This document shows, in pieces, positions 1-8,420 of a stretch of 64,000 nt of DNA (positions are counted from its first letter, which is position 1; each line of letters starts with the position of its first letter). This DNA is from Candidatus Methanoperedens sp. BLZ2 (GTDB lineage Archaea; Halobacteriota; Methanosarcinia; Methanosarcinales; Methanoperedenaceae): contig NZ_NTMG01000019.1 in NCBI RefSeq assembly GCF_002487355.1, positions 60,403-124,402 of the forward strand. Reading direction: 5' to 3'. Under the pieces are notes generated by a model, which saw only the letters and a program-made list of their open reading frames with translations, did not search any database and had not been told where the DNA came from. A program made the translations under genes and the position numbers.

Positions 1-6
1 AAAAAG

Positions 7-28
7 AAAGCGGGAAATACCCGCTTTT
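7..28 (-). terminator. Hairpin at the end of the thermosome gene
   Basis: An 8-bp perfect stem (AAAGCGGG / CCCGCTTT) with a 5-nt loop overlaps the stop codon of the thermosome gene and is followed, on the minus strand, by a run of T. This looks like a transcription end signal for the thermosome mRNA. No gene is visible between it and the window edge. Confidence 0.6.
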
Positions 29-1682
29 AATCCATTCCACCCATACCGCCCATATCACCCATGCCGCCCATTCCGCCTGGTGGCATGCCGCCTCCCGGCG
101 CAGATTTGCTGGACAGCACGTCATCGATGCGAAGTATCATTGTGGCTGCTTCAGTGCCAGAGCTGATGGCCTGGGTCTTTACTCTGAGTGGCTCTACAAC
201 GCCTTCTTTCCACATATCCACGACTTTACCTGTGAACACATTAAGACCTGCTGTCTTGTTGCCCTTCTCATGCTGGCTTCTCATTTCAACGAGCATGTTT
301 ATGGGGTCAAGACCTGCATTCTCTGCAAGTGTTCTCGGGATAACCTCCAAGGCTTCAGCGAACTTGGCAACTGCTAACTGTTCCCTGCCTTTTAAGGTGC
401 TTGCGTATTCACGCAGGCGCAATGCAAGCTCAATTTCCGGAGAGCCGCCGCCTGCTACAAGTGTCTCATCTTCTATTGCAACGCCCACAACGCGAAGTGC
501 ATCGTGTAACGCGCGTTCTGCTTCATCGGCTACGTGTTCTGTTCCGCCGCGAAGTATTATTGAGACTGCTTTCGGATTATGACATTCTGTTACGTATGTC
601 ATTGCTTCGTCACCGATCTTCTTTTCCTCGACAAGGCCTGCTTTTCCAAGATCGGAATCAGTTATCTCTTTGAGGCTTGTCAGGATCTTGGCGCCTGTTG
701 CGCGTGCAAGTTTATCCATATCGCTTTTCTTTACGCGCCTTGCTGCATATATTCCGGCTTTTGCGAGATAATGCTGGGCAATATCATCAATTCCTTTTTG
801 CACGAACAAGACGTTAGCGCCTGAGTTAATTACTTTTGTCACCATGTCATGTATCATCTGCTCTTCCTGGTCAAGGAATAACTGGAGCTGGTCGGGTGAT
901 TTTATTGAGATCTCTGCGTCAACTTCGGTCTTCTTGATCTCAAGTGCTTCGTTTATAAGCAGTATTCTGGCATCAGTGATTTTCTTTGGCATGTTGGTAT
1001 GGACTCTTTCCTTATCAATTACCATGCCCTCGATCAACTGTGAATCTTCAACACTTCCGCCTACTTTCTTCTCGACTTTTATATCATCGACATCAACGAC
1101 TTTTTTGCCGTTTTCAATATCAACTACAGCAAGGATAGCATTTACTGTAAGGTTTGCGAAAACATCCTTTGATGCTTCTGCGCCCTTTCCGGTTATTGCA
1201 GTTGCTGCGATCTTTAATAATAGGTCTTTATCATCACTTGTCACTTTTTTTGCAAGTGTCTGAAGGATCTCCTTTGCCTTTATTGAAGCAAGCCTGTATC
1301 CGCTTGCGATAACTGTTGGATGTACTCCCATTTCCAATAGTTCCTCTGCATTCTTTAAGAATTCGCCTGCAAGAACTGCTGCCGTGGTTGTGCCGTCTCC
1401 GACCTCGTCATCCTGGGTCTTTGCGACCTCAACGATCATCTTGGCTGCCGGATGTTCGATATCCATTTCCTTAAGAATGGTTGCACCGTCGTTTGTGATT
1501 ACGATATCTCCCATTGAGTCAACGAGCATTTTATCCATTCCCTTTGGTCCAAGGGTGGTCCTTACTGCTGCTGCTACGGCCTTAGCTGCCATTATGTTAT
1601 TATTCTGTGCTTCTCTTCCTTTTGTTCTTTGACTGCCTTCTCTTAAAATAAAGATCGGCTGTCCTCCTAATTGTCCTGCCAT
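27..1682 (-). CDS. ths: Thermosome subunit (group II chaperonin)
   Basis: ATP-dependent archaeal chaperonin subunit that folds cytosolic proteins inside a double-ring complex. The 551-aa length is normal for the family. The N-terminus has the phosphate-binding GPKGMDKM segment and the [13 protein letters not shown]ase motif, the middle carries the apical protrusion region, and the C-terminus ends in the Gly/Met-rich tail (repeated GGM) typical of CCT/thermosome proteins. The start at 1682 follows a GGAGG ribosome binding site 6 nt upstream and a good TATA element about 80 nt upstream. It is transcribed alone, divergently from the methionine synthase-like gene. Family assignment is secure; which paralogue (alpha, beta or gamma) cannot be said from one sequence. 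Confidence 0.98.
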   Translation of the reverse strand: MAGQLGGQPIFILREGSQRTKGREAQNNNIMAAKAVAAAVRTTLGPKGMDKMLVDSMGDIVITNDGATILKEMDIEHPAAKMIVEVAKTQDDEVGDGTTTAAVLAGEFLKNAEELLEMGVHPTVIASGYRLASIKAKEILQTLAKKVTSDDKDLLLKIAATAITGKGAEASKDVFANLTVNAILAVVDIENGKKVVDVDDIKVEKKVGGSVEDSQLIEGMVIDKERVHTNMPKKITDARILLINEALEIKKTEVDAEISIKSPDQLQLFLDQEEQMIHDMVTKVINSGANVLFVQKGIDDIAQHYLAKAGIYAARRVKKSDMDKLARATGAKILTSLKEITDSDLGKAGLVEEKKIGDEAMTYVTECHNPKAVSIILRGGTEHVADEAERALHDALRVVGVAIEDETLVAGGGSPEIELALRLREYASTLKGREQLAVAKFAEALEVIPRTLAENAGLDPINMLVEMRSQHEKGNKTAGLNVFTGKVVDMWKEGVVEPLRVKTQAISSGTEAATMILRIDDVLSSKSAPGGGMPPGGMGGMGDMGGMGGMD

Positions 1683-1688
1683 AATAAG

Positions 1689-1771
1689 CCTCCGTTAAAA
1701 TTTTATCTGATAATCTGTACAAATTCAAGTGATTGTACGAGTGATTCTCGTTGTTTGTAATTCTATATAAG
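1689..1771 (-). promoter_or_regulatory. Thermosome promoter and Shine-Dalgarno
   Basis: On the minus strand a TATA-like element (CTTATATAG, 1763-1771) preceded by an A-rich BRE-like stretch lies upstream of the gene, and GGAGG (1689-1693) sits 6 nt before the ATG. The expected transcription start is near 1738, giving a leader of about 55 nt. Assignment is by motif and position only. Confidence 0.55.
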
Positions 1772-1907
1772 CGTTTTGTTTAATAATATTATATTATTTA
1801 TAAAATAAAATTTTGCTATTTTCACAAGACCATGTAATCAGTTTTCTCTTTATGCCAAAGCACCCTATTCAATAACTATAAACTGATAGAAAGAAATCAA
1901 TAGTCAT

Positions 1908-2930
1908 ATGATACTTTTTGATGATATCGGAAGCTTCCCGCTGCCAAAAGGCATAAACAGGGAATGGGTAGAACAGGCAAAGAAAAGCAATGACCCGAAA
2001 TTGCCAGACCTTCTTAAAGGTGCGATGCAGCAGAAAATCGATGCCGGCGTGGATGTGCCTACATATCCCCAGTTCCGGGACATGAACCAGATGTTCCTTG
2101 AAATCATAAATGATGAATCTGCCCAGGAAGAGCCGCTCATTGTCCGCAAGGACAGGGCAAGGATAATGGAACTTTCGGCAATGGAAGACGTAGGCGCCCA
2201 ATATTTAAAAAAAACCGGAAAGAAATTAAATATAAGGCTTTGCGTTACAGGTCCAATAGAATTGTATATGAAGCAATTCGGCGGGACTGCCTATAAAGAT
2301 GTCCTGAATGCATTTGCGGCAAGCATTGACCGCTTTGTCAGTAATTCCATTGATAATGCAAAACAATTCCGGATTGCGGTTATCTCGATAGATGAGCCAA
2401 GTATAGGGATAAACCCGCAGATCATGTTCAGTGATAACGATATGATAGAGGCACTTACCCTTGCCACAAAAACATCCGGTTCAAATAAAATTGATACGGA
2501 GATACATCTTCATTCACCGCTTCATTATAAACTCATATGCAGGGTGCCATCAATCGGGATAATCGGCGTTGAATCCGCTGCCAATCCATCATATCTTGAC
2601 CTTATTGATAAAAAAGACCTTGAAGATTACGACAAATTCTTAAGGATAGGGGTCTCGCGTACTGATATTTTCGGAATGGCCGCGGTCCTTAATGAAAAAT
2701 ACAACACAAATGTCTGGAAAGAACCTGCAAAATTAGACGAAATTACAACACAGATGGAAACGCCTCAGATTATCGCAAAAAGGCTTCAAAAGGCATATTC
2801 GATATTTGGGGACAGGATCAAATATGCAGGTCCTGACTGCGGGCTTGGTTCATGGTCATCCCAGGAATTAGCATCAAACCTTTTGAAAAACACAGGCGCA
2901 GGTATAAAAGAATTCCAGAAGAATCAATAA
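1908..2930 (+). CDS. Core-type (folate-independent) methionine synthase-like protein
   Basis: Protein of 340 aa corresponding to the C-terminal catalytic barrel of cobalamin-independent methionine synthase, the short form that archaea use to transfer a methyl group from a corrinoid carrier to homocysteine. Visible motifs are the N-terminal GSFPLP, IDEPS at 161-165 and the C-terminal PDCGLG around Cys311. The usual zinc ligands of the family are His-x-Cys, Glu and Cys. Here Glu222 (GVESAANP) and Cys311 are present, but the His-x-Cys position reads His200-Leu-His202, so one thiolate ligand seems replaced by histidine. No N-terminal folate domain is present. The adjacent downstream genes are an AAA+ ATPase and its partner, which do not clarify the role. 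It could be a methyltransferase with another thiol acceptor. Confidence 0.8.
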   Translation: MILFDDIGSFPLPKGINREWVEQAKKSNDPKLPDLLKGAMQQKIDAGVDVPTYPQFRDMNQMFLEIINDESAQEEPLIVRKDRARIMELSAMEDVGAQYLKKTGKKLNIRLCVTGPIELYMKQFGGTAYKDVLNAFAASIDRFVSNSIDNAKQFRIAVISIDEPSIGINPQIMFSDNDMIEALTLATKTSGSNKIDTEIHLHSPLHYKLICRVPSIGIIGVESAANPSYLDLIDKKDLEDYDKFLRIGVSRTDIFGMAAVLNEKYNTNVWKEPAKLDEITTQMETPQIIAKRLQKAYSIFGDRIKYAGPDCGLGSWSSQELASNLLKNTGAGIKEFQKNQ

Positions 2931-2971
2931 ACAGGGTAACCGTTTAATAGATGAGTGACAATAATTGAATT

Positions 2972-4081
2972 ATGCGAGCAAAACAACGGGTAAATAGTAA
3001 AAAAGGCGCAAAATACGAGCCCGGCATTAAATGCAAAGGAGCAAAAACAGTAACAGTAAAACCGGCCGGTTACCCCTTGAAAGGAATGTTCCATGAATAT
3101 CCTGAAACCTCGGAGCTTGATGTATTTGAATTCTATGCAAGAGAGCAGTGGAATGGATTCATAATAAAAAAAGGAGACTTCCTGTTTGACAGGAGAATGT
3201 TCCCGGATTTTGCTTTTAAAGTAATTGAAGTTGAACCTGATAACTCTGAGATAGGAGAAAATACAAAATTCACAGTTGAAGATTATGAGATTGATTTCTT
3301 CGTCCCTGAAATGAAAAAAGAAGTTACTTTCAAGAATATCATAGGACAGGAGAAAGCAAAACAAAAATGTAAGCTTATTGAGAGTTATCTTAAAAACCCT
3401 GAGAAATTCGGGACATGGGTACCCAGGAATGTTCTGTTCCATGGACCTGCAGGAACAGGAAAAACCATGATGGCAAAGGCATTAGCAACTGCCACCGATG
3501 TCACTTTCCTGCCAGTACGAGCCACAAAACTCATAGGGGAATATGTCGGCGACGGGGCGCGACAGATCCACCAGTTATATGAAAAAGCTGACGAAATGGC
3601 ACCATGCATTATATTCATAGATGAATTTGATGCTATTGCCCTTAACAGGAATTACCAGGAGATCCGCGGTGATGTATCAGAAATTGTCAATTCGCTCCTC
3701 ACCGAACTGGATGGAATAGATGAGCATGAAGGGATATGCACCATTGCAGCGACAAACATGCTCCATACGCTTGATTCCGCAATACGCAGCCGTTTTGAGG
3801 AGGAAATTGGATTCTCCCTGCCAACAGTTGAAGAAAGGGTTGAAATATTGAAGTTCTATACTGCAACGTTCCCGAAGAAACTGGCAAAGGATGTAGATCT
3901 CGAAGCTCTCGCAAAACTCACACCGGGTTTTTCCGGAAGAGACCTTGTTGAAAAATTGCTAAAGAACGCATTGCATAAAGCCATACTGAAAGGCGGCAAA
4001 GTAAAGATGGCACATTTTGAGGCAGCACTTTCAGAATCGCTTTGCAAGAGATCAGAACCGCCAAGAGGTATGTTCGCATAA
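2972..4081 (+). CDS. AAA+ ATPase, proteasome-regulatory-like
   Basis: AAA+ ATPase of 369 aa. Walker A is GPAGTGKT (158-165), Walker B is IIFIDEFD (213-220), and the arginine finger region is SAIRSRFEEE (269-278); the C-terminal lid follows. The core resembles the 26S regulatory/PAN and FtsH class of unfoldases, but the N-terminal 110 residues are not the coiled coil/OB of PAN and the C-terminus (RGMFA) has no HbYX proteasome-docking motif. It is therefore probably a substrate-remodelling ATPase of unknown client. The next gene starts within its stop codon (TAATG), so the two proteins are likely translationally coupled and may work together. Confidence 0.85.
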   Translation: MRAKQRVNSKKGAKYEPGIKCKGAKTVTVKPAGYPLKGMFHEYPETSELDVFEFYAREQWNGFIIKKGDFLFDRRMFPDFAFKVIEVEPDNSEIGENTKFTVEDYEIDFFVPEMKKEVTFKNIIGQEKAKQKCKLIESYLKNPEKFGTWVPRNVLFHGPAGTGKTMMAKALATATDVTFLPVRATKLIGEYVGDGARQIHQLYEKADEMAPCIIFIDEFDAIALNRNYQEIRGDVSEIVNSLLTELDGIDEHEGICTIAATNMLHTLDSAIRSRFEEEIGFSLPTVEERVEILKFYTATFPKKLAKDVDLEALAKLTPGFSGRDLVEKLLKNALHKAILKGGKVKMAHFEAALSESLCKRSEPPRGMFA

Positions 4082-4560
4082 TGGCGATAAAAAGCGTAAG
4101 TTCCCTGATGGGGAATATTAAAGAAACCTACGATAAGAGCAAGAATAAATCGGGATGGCGCGTGTTAAGCGGCATTAACCGTGAATATAACGACACATTC
4201 ATTGCAGGCGATAAAAAGTTATGGCAGGTAAAATCGGAAGAGGTAAGCCCGGGAGAATCCATAGCTGTTGGTATGAAAATATCAAATTTTGATGAAGATC
4301 TTGAAAAAATAATGAAAAACGGATCTCCCGTACCTTTCGGGACTGTTACTCCCATTGATAAAAAAATATCTGTTATAATGGCCGGGATCCAGACTTTTTC
4401 ATCGGATTCATCCAACCTTTTGTGTAAGGAACATCTTTCAAGCAAACAGGCCCAGCTTGAACAGAAACTTAAGCAGCAGGTTGATCTTATGACAGAGGAT
4501 GCATCTTTCCGGAGGAAATATAAGGAACATAAGGACAGGCTCAGAAGGGCGTATATATAA
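4081..4560 (+). CDS. Conserved hypothetical protein coupled to the AAA+ ATPase
   Basis: Unknown protein of 159 aa. I place the start at the ATG at 4081, which shares one base with the stop of the AAA+ gene, rather than at the in-frame ATG at 4042, because 4081 gives the standard TAATG coupling and an AGAGGT sequence lies about 11 nt upstream. The protein is soluble, without signal peptide or membrane segment. The C-terminal third (from about residue 118) is rich in Gln, Lys and Glu and looks like a coiled coil. The tight coupling suggests an adaptor or partner of the ATPase, which is inference. Confidence 0.75.
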   Translation: MAIKSVSSLMGNIKETYDKSKNKSGWRVLSGINREYNDTFIAGDKKLWQVKSEEVSPGESIAVGMKISNFDEDLEKIMKNGSPVPFGTVTPIDKKISVIMAGIQTFSSDSSNLLCKEHLSSKQAQLEQKLKQQVDLMTEDASFRRKYKEHKDRLRRAYI

Positions 4561-4603
4561 AGCTCCCATAAAGAATAAGTAGTTTAGTTGCGATTTAGGG
4601 TTC

Positions 4604-4676
4604 AGTCCCGTAGGGTAGTGGTCAATCCTTCTGGCCTTTGGAGCCGGAGACGACGGTTCGAATCCGCCCGGGACTA
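4604..4676 (+). tRNA. tRNA-Gln (anticodon TTG)
   Basis: A 73-nt cloverleaf folds by eye: acceptor AGTCCCG / CGGGACT with discriminator A, D-arm with GGTAGTGGT, anticodon stem CTGGC/GCCGG around the loop CTTTGGA (anticodon TTG at positions 34-36), and T-loop TTCGAAT. One A-C mismatch is present in the T stem. No CCA is encoded and no intron is needed. It is the only tRNA I find in the window. Confidence 0.97.
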
Positions 4677-4800
4677 TACCAACTCTCGCTTTGAAATTGT
4701 TGTGTCCCTTCTCTACTTTTCCCGGACTTCCAATCTCTCACTTTTGCAGTTAAGGGTGATTGTCAAGTAAATCAAGAAGATGGATGGTTGATACTGCTTC

Positions 4801-5289
4801 TTATAAATGGTATGGGATCGCAGCAATTTTATCTTTATCTAAATCTTCTTTCAGTATGGAGACGTATTTTGGAATCTGAGATGGATCAAATATGCGAATA
4901 TATCTTATTCGCCCCGGAACTTTACAAATATACATGCACTCTAAAAACCCAAGCAATTCAAGCTCTTTGATGCAATTGATTACGTTATCAATTGATAAGC
5001 TATATGTATTAAATTCAGCAGTCAATTTTTTATACTCCTCAAAGACATCTCCCACAGTCACCTTTGTATCCTTTTTATCCCTGTCAAGTAGCCTGATATA
5101 TGCGTATAATATGAATTTGAGGTGGAGAGGCAGAGTTCTAATCTGGTTGGTTATTATAATGGAACGCGGTTCAGAAAATCGATGGGTGCTTTTCTTCGGA
5201 GAAACCTGCGCACTGTTTATCCAACTATCGAATGGCCCCATATTATATTGCCTCTGAATTTTCATTATATAATTATATTTAGAAGTCAC
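4801..5289 (-). pseudogene. Orc1/Cdc6 C-terminal winged-helix fragment
   Basis: The reading frame encodes 162 aa. From about residue 52 (TLPLHLKFILYAYIRLLD) to the end it matches the layout of the C-terminal winged-helix domain of archaeal initiator Orc1/Cdc6, including the VFEEYKKL, CIKELELLGFLE and GRIRYIRIFDP segments. The AAA+ domain with Walker motifs that should occupy the first 280 or so residues is missing; instead there is a short unrelated N-terminus. It is either a remnant of a replication initiator, perhaps from an integrated element next to the tRNA gene, or a free-standing DNA-binding domain. There is no frame disruption within the fragment. The true start is uncertain (ATG at 5289, 5265 or 5241). 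Confidence 0.6.
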
Positions 5290-5509
5290 ATTAATATATA
5301 CTGAGGTGTGAAGTTCAGAACATTAGATCAACAAAATACTAGCTTTATCCCCATTCACACAATTTTCACAAATCTGTTTATAAACTTACTAAATTAATAT
5401 TATAGTTCAGACCAGAAAGAAAACTTCCATATATTTTATTCAATAATTTAAATATCATAAATAAACTTTATTATTAAAAATAATAATACTATATTGAACA
5501 ATAGAAAAT

Positions 5510-7801
5510 ATGATAGATCTATCAGGATTAAATAACCCACAATCACTGGAAGAAACATTTGAGATAATATCTGAATTATTCTCTGTTTTTGTTGCTCTTT
5601 CAATTTTTTCCATAACATGGTATGCATATAATAAAAGCAGGGATAACCATTCTCTTTTTTTAGGTACAACTTTTCTTATTACCGGGCTTTTGATTTTGTT
5701 TCATTTACTATCCTATCCTTTCATGCCTGATTTTATCAACCCCAATTCATCTTATAAAGCAGCCATTTTCTTTCTTGAATCCCGACTCTTCCTGGCCCTT
5801 CTACTTCTTGCAAGTGCATATATACATAAAGATTCACTTCCTAAATTGATTAACAAATATGTCATGGTTTTGTTCACAATAGCAATAATGTCAGTTCCCA
5901 TGATCTCTTTGTTTTTTCCTGAAAATTTTCTTTTGATGGCATATAATATTGATACTTATTCCACCGCAACTATAGCTTTATTATTCGTAATTACAACTAT
6001 TATTTTAACTGCATCCTATCTTTATAGAAAAAGAGCTAAAGAAACAGGGCAGAATAACTTGAATAATATAATATACGGTTCTCTCATCGTGCTAATAAGT
6101 AATCTGGTCTACTTTTTTCATGAATTCTCAGGACATTTTCTTATAATCACTGGTTTTTTCTATTTTTATCTTGGCTTGTATAAATCGTCTGTAGAACTGC
6201 CTTATGAAAAGCTGGCCATAGCAGAAGAAAAGCTTCGAAAAGGAGTAGAGAATAAATATATTACCCTATTCGATAATGCAAGTGATGCAATTATTACAAC
6301 AGACCTTGAAGATGGGGTTACATCATGGAACCGCAGTGCTGAGAAGCTTTTTGGATGGGAGGCGCAGGAAGTAATCGGAAAGAAACTTTCCAGCTTAATA
6401 GTTCCGCTAAATTTGCAGGTCCAGAAGGAAGGACTTATCAGCGATACTTTAGATGGTAAATCTGCTTCCGGGATTGAGACGGTGCGCTTTCATAAGGATG
6501 GCAATAGGATATTTGTGGATTTGACAATGTCTCAATTGCTGGATTCAAATCATAATTTAACTGGTCTCTCCTTTATATTTCGTGATATTACGCAGCGAAA
6601 AGAGATGGAAGAAGCATTGAATAAAAGTCGCAACCTGTTAGATACTATAAAAAGCGTCCAGGATAATTATATTGTGGATTCCAATATGCAGATTACATTT
6701 AATGAGATTTTAGCCAATCTTCTCTCATTGACCCAAAGTGAATATGGTTTTATCGGTGAGATTCTCTATACTGCGGAAGGTGAGCCTTATTTAAAAGTGC
6801 ATGCTTTCACAAACATTGCATGGAATAAAAAGACCCGGGAGTTCTATAAAAATAATACTCCGGAAGGGATGGACTTCTTTAACCTTAAAACGCTATTCGG
6901 TGAAGTAATAACTGGAGGAAAACCGGTTATTGCTAATAATCCCTCGGCAGACCCAAGACGAGGAGGTCTTCCTGAAGGCCATCCATCTCTTAATACATTT
7001 TTAGGTATACCATTTTATCAGGGGGAAAAACTTATTGGCATGATTGGTATTGCTAACCACCCGGCGGGTTATGACGAAGATATTCTTGAGTATCTGACTC
7101 CTCTTCTAAGTACATGTGCTAACATTATAGAAGCTTACAGGAATGATCAACGCCGTAAGCTGGCTGAGAAACAAATCGAGGACTCCCTGAAAGAGAAAGA
7201 AACGCTTCTTAAAGAGATTCACCATCGTGTCAAGAACAATATGCAAATTGTTTCCAGTCTTCTGAGTCTTCAAACCCGGAATATCGAAGATAAAAAATAT
7301 AAAGATATTTTTATTGACAGCCAGAACCGGATACATGCAATGGCCCTTATCCACGAAAAACTTTATCATTCCGAGAACCTTGCGCACATTAACTTCAAAG
7401 AGTATATTGACGAAATAGTCTCAAATATATCTTCATCGTATGGATTAAATAGCAATATAAAAATTGATATTAATGTAGAAAACATTCCGATAAACATTGA
7501 TAATGCAGTTCCCTGCGGATTAATAATTAATGAACTTATCACTAATTCCTTGAAATATGCATTTCCGAAAGGAAGACGGGGAAAGATTCAAATTTCAGTT
7601 AAATCAAAAGAGAATAATCTGATTCAACTTTCAATAGGTGATGATGGAATAGGTATTTCGAAAGATCTGGATATTCGAAATGCCAAAACATTGGGTTTAA
7701 CTCTGATTACCTCTCTTGCAGAAAATCAGCTTGACGGTGAGATTATCATAAATAGAGAAAAAGGAACTGAATTCCAGATCAATTTTAGAGGTACAAAATG
7801 A
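5510..7801 (+). CDS. Membrane sensor histidine kinase (MASE3-PAS-GAF-HisKA_2-HATPase)
   Basis: Signal-transducing histidine kinase of 763 aa. Residues about 15-230 form a multi-helix membrane module of the MASE3 type (SELFSVFVALSIFSITWYA start). A PAS domain covers about 250-360 (SDAIITTDLEDGVTSWN), followed by a GAF domain about 380-550 and a HisKA_2 dimerisation domain with EIHHRVKNN, phospho-acceptor His571 or His572. The C-terminal ATPase has the N box NELITNSLKYAFP and GDDGIGI. No response regulator is adjacent, so it is an orphan kinase; the ligand is unknown. The upstream 220 nt (5290-5509) are AT-rich and non-coding. Intact and convincing. Confidence 0.93.
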   Translation: MIDLSGLNNPQSLEETFEIISELFSVFVALSIFSITWYAYNKSRDNHSLFLGTTFLITGLLILFHLLSYPFMPDFINPNSSYKAAIFFLESRLFLALLLLASAYIHKDSLPKLINKYVMVLFTIAIMSVPMISLFFPENFLLMAYNIDTYSTATIALLFVITTIILTASYLYRKRAKETGQNNLNNIIYGSLIVLISNLVYFFHEFSGHFLIITGFFYFYLGLYKSSVELPYEKLAIAEEKLRKGVENKYITLFDNASDAIITTDLEDGVTSWNRSAEKLFGWEAQEVIGKKLSSLIVPLNLQVQKEGLISDTLDGKSASGIETVRFHKDGNRIFVDLTMSQLLDSNHNLTGLSFIFRDITQRKEMEEALNKSRNLLDTIKSVQDNYIVDSNMQITFNEILANLLSLTQSEYGFIGEILYTAEGEPYLKVHAFTNIAWNKKTREFYKNNTPEGMDFFNLKTLFGEVITGGKPVIANNPSADPRRGGLPEGHPSLNTFLGIPFYQGEKLIGMIGIANHPAGYDEDILEYLTPLLSTCANIIEAYRNDQRRKLAEKQIEDSLKEKETLLKEIHHRVKNNMQIVSSLLSLQTRNIEDKKYKDIFIDSQNRIHAMALIHEKLYHSENLAHINFKEYIDEIVSNISSSYGLNSNIKIDINVENIPINIDNAVPCGLIINELITNSLKYAFPKGRRGKIQISVKSKENNLIQLSIGDDGIGISKDLDIRNAKTLGLTLITSLAENQLDGEIIINREKGTEFQINFRGTK

Positions 7802-7905
7802 TATCCGGATGCCTTCCAATAGTTCAACAGAGAAACTCTGATTCCAGAGCCACCGCGCCCTGCAGAATCAAAGACTATTTCTACAACCAGGTATCCATTT
7901 AATAT

Positions 7906-8223
7906 GTGAATCCTATGGTTGAACCCATTATTTTAAAAGATTATATCGAATACAGTTCTGGTTCAGTTGTCAGCAAGACCTTGAAACAGAATCCTGCGGG
8001 CACAATAACATTATTTGCCTTTGATATCGGTCAAGAATTGAGTGAGCATTCTGCGCCCTTTGATGCTGTAGTCCAGGTTATTGAAGGAGAAGGACATTTC
8101 ATAATCGCAGGAGAAGATCATAATCTTATGGAGGGACAATTAATAATAATGCCAGCAAATGTGCCTCACGCAGTCAGGGCAGGGCAGAGGTTCAAAATGC
8201 TGCTCACCATGCTTCGTGCTTGA
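7906..8223 (+). CDS. Small cupin-domain protein
   Basis: A 105-aa single-domain beta-barrel cupin. The first cupin motif includes ELSEHSAPFDAVVQVIEGEG and the second MPANVPHAVRAG, with histidines placed to bind a metal. Such proteins bind small ligands or act as simple metal-dependent isomerases or oxygenases; the substrate is not evident here. The GTG at 7906 and the ATG at 7915 are both possible starts. It stands alone between the histidine kinase and the CooS-like gene on the same strand. Confidence 0.85.
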   Translation: MNPMVEPIILKDYIEYSSGSVVSKTLKQNPAGTITLFAFDIGQELSEHSAPFDAVVQVIEGEGHFIIAGEDHNLMEGQLIIMPANVPHAVRAGQRFKMLLTMLRA

Positions 8224-8420
8224 ATCAATCCAGTTAAATTTTATTCTATAGCCTATTTTCAAATTTATCCTATAATTTATAGTGATTATGTTTATACGTT
8301 ATGGGATACTTTTTGATAATAACCTTTAAAAAGGTAATATGAATGGTCGAAATGAACACAAAATGCAAAACAACAACAGATTTATACAAGAGACAACAAT
8401 AAAAATTTCGGAGGAATATT

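Noticed and set aside
61..1632. Plus-strand frames of up to 173 codons across the thermosome gene
   Set aside because: Antisense shadows of a well conserved protein gene.
5448..5669. Minus-strand hydrophobic frame of 73 codons overlapping the histidine kinase start
   Set aside because: Overlaps the start of a clear gene on the other strand and is AT-driven; no ribosome site.
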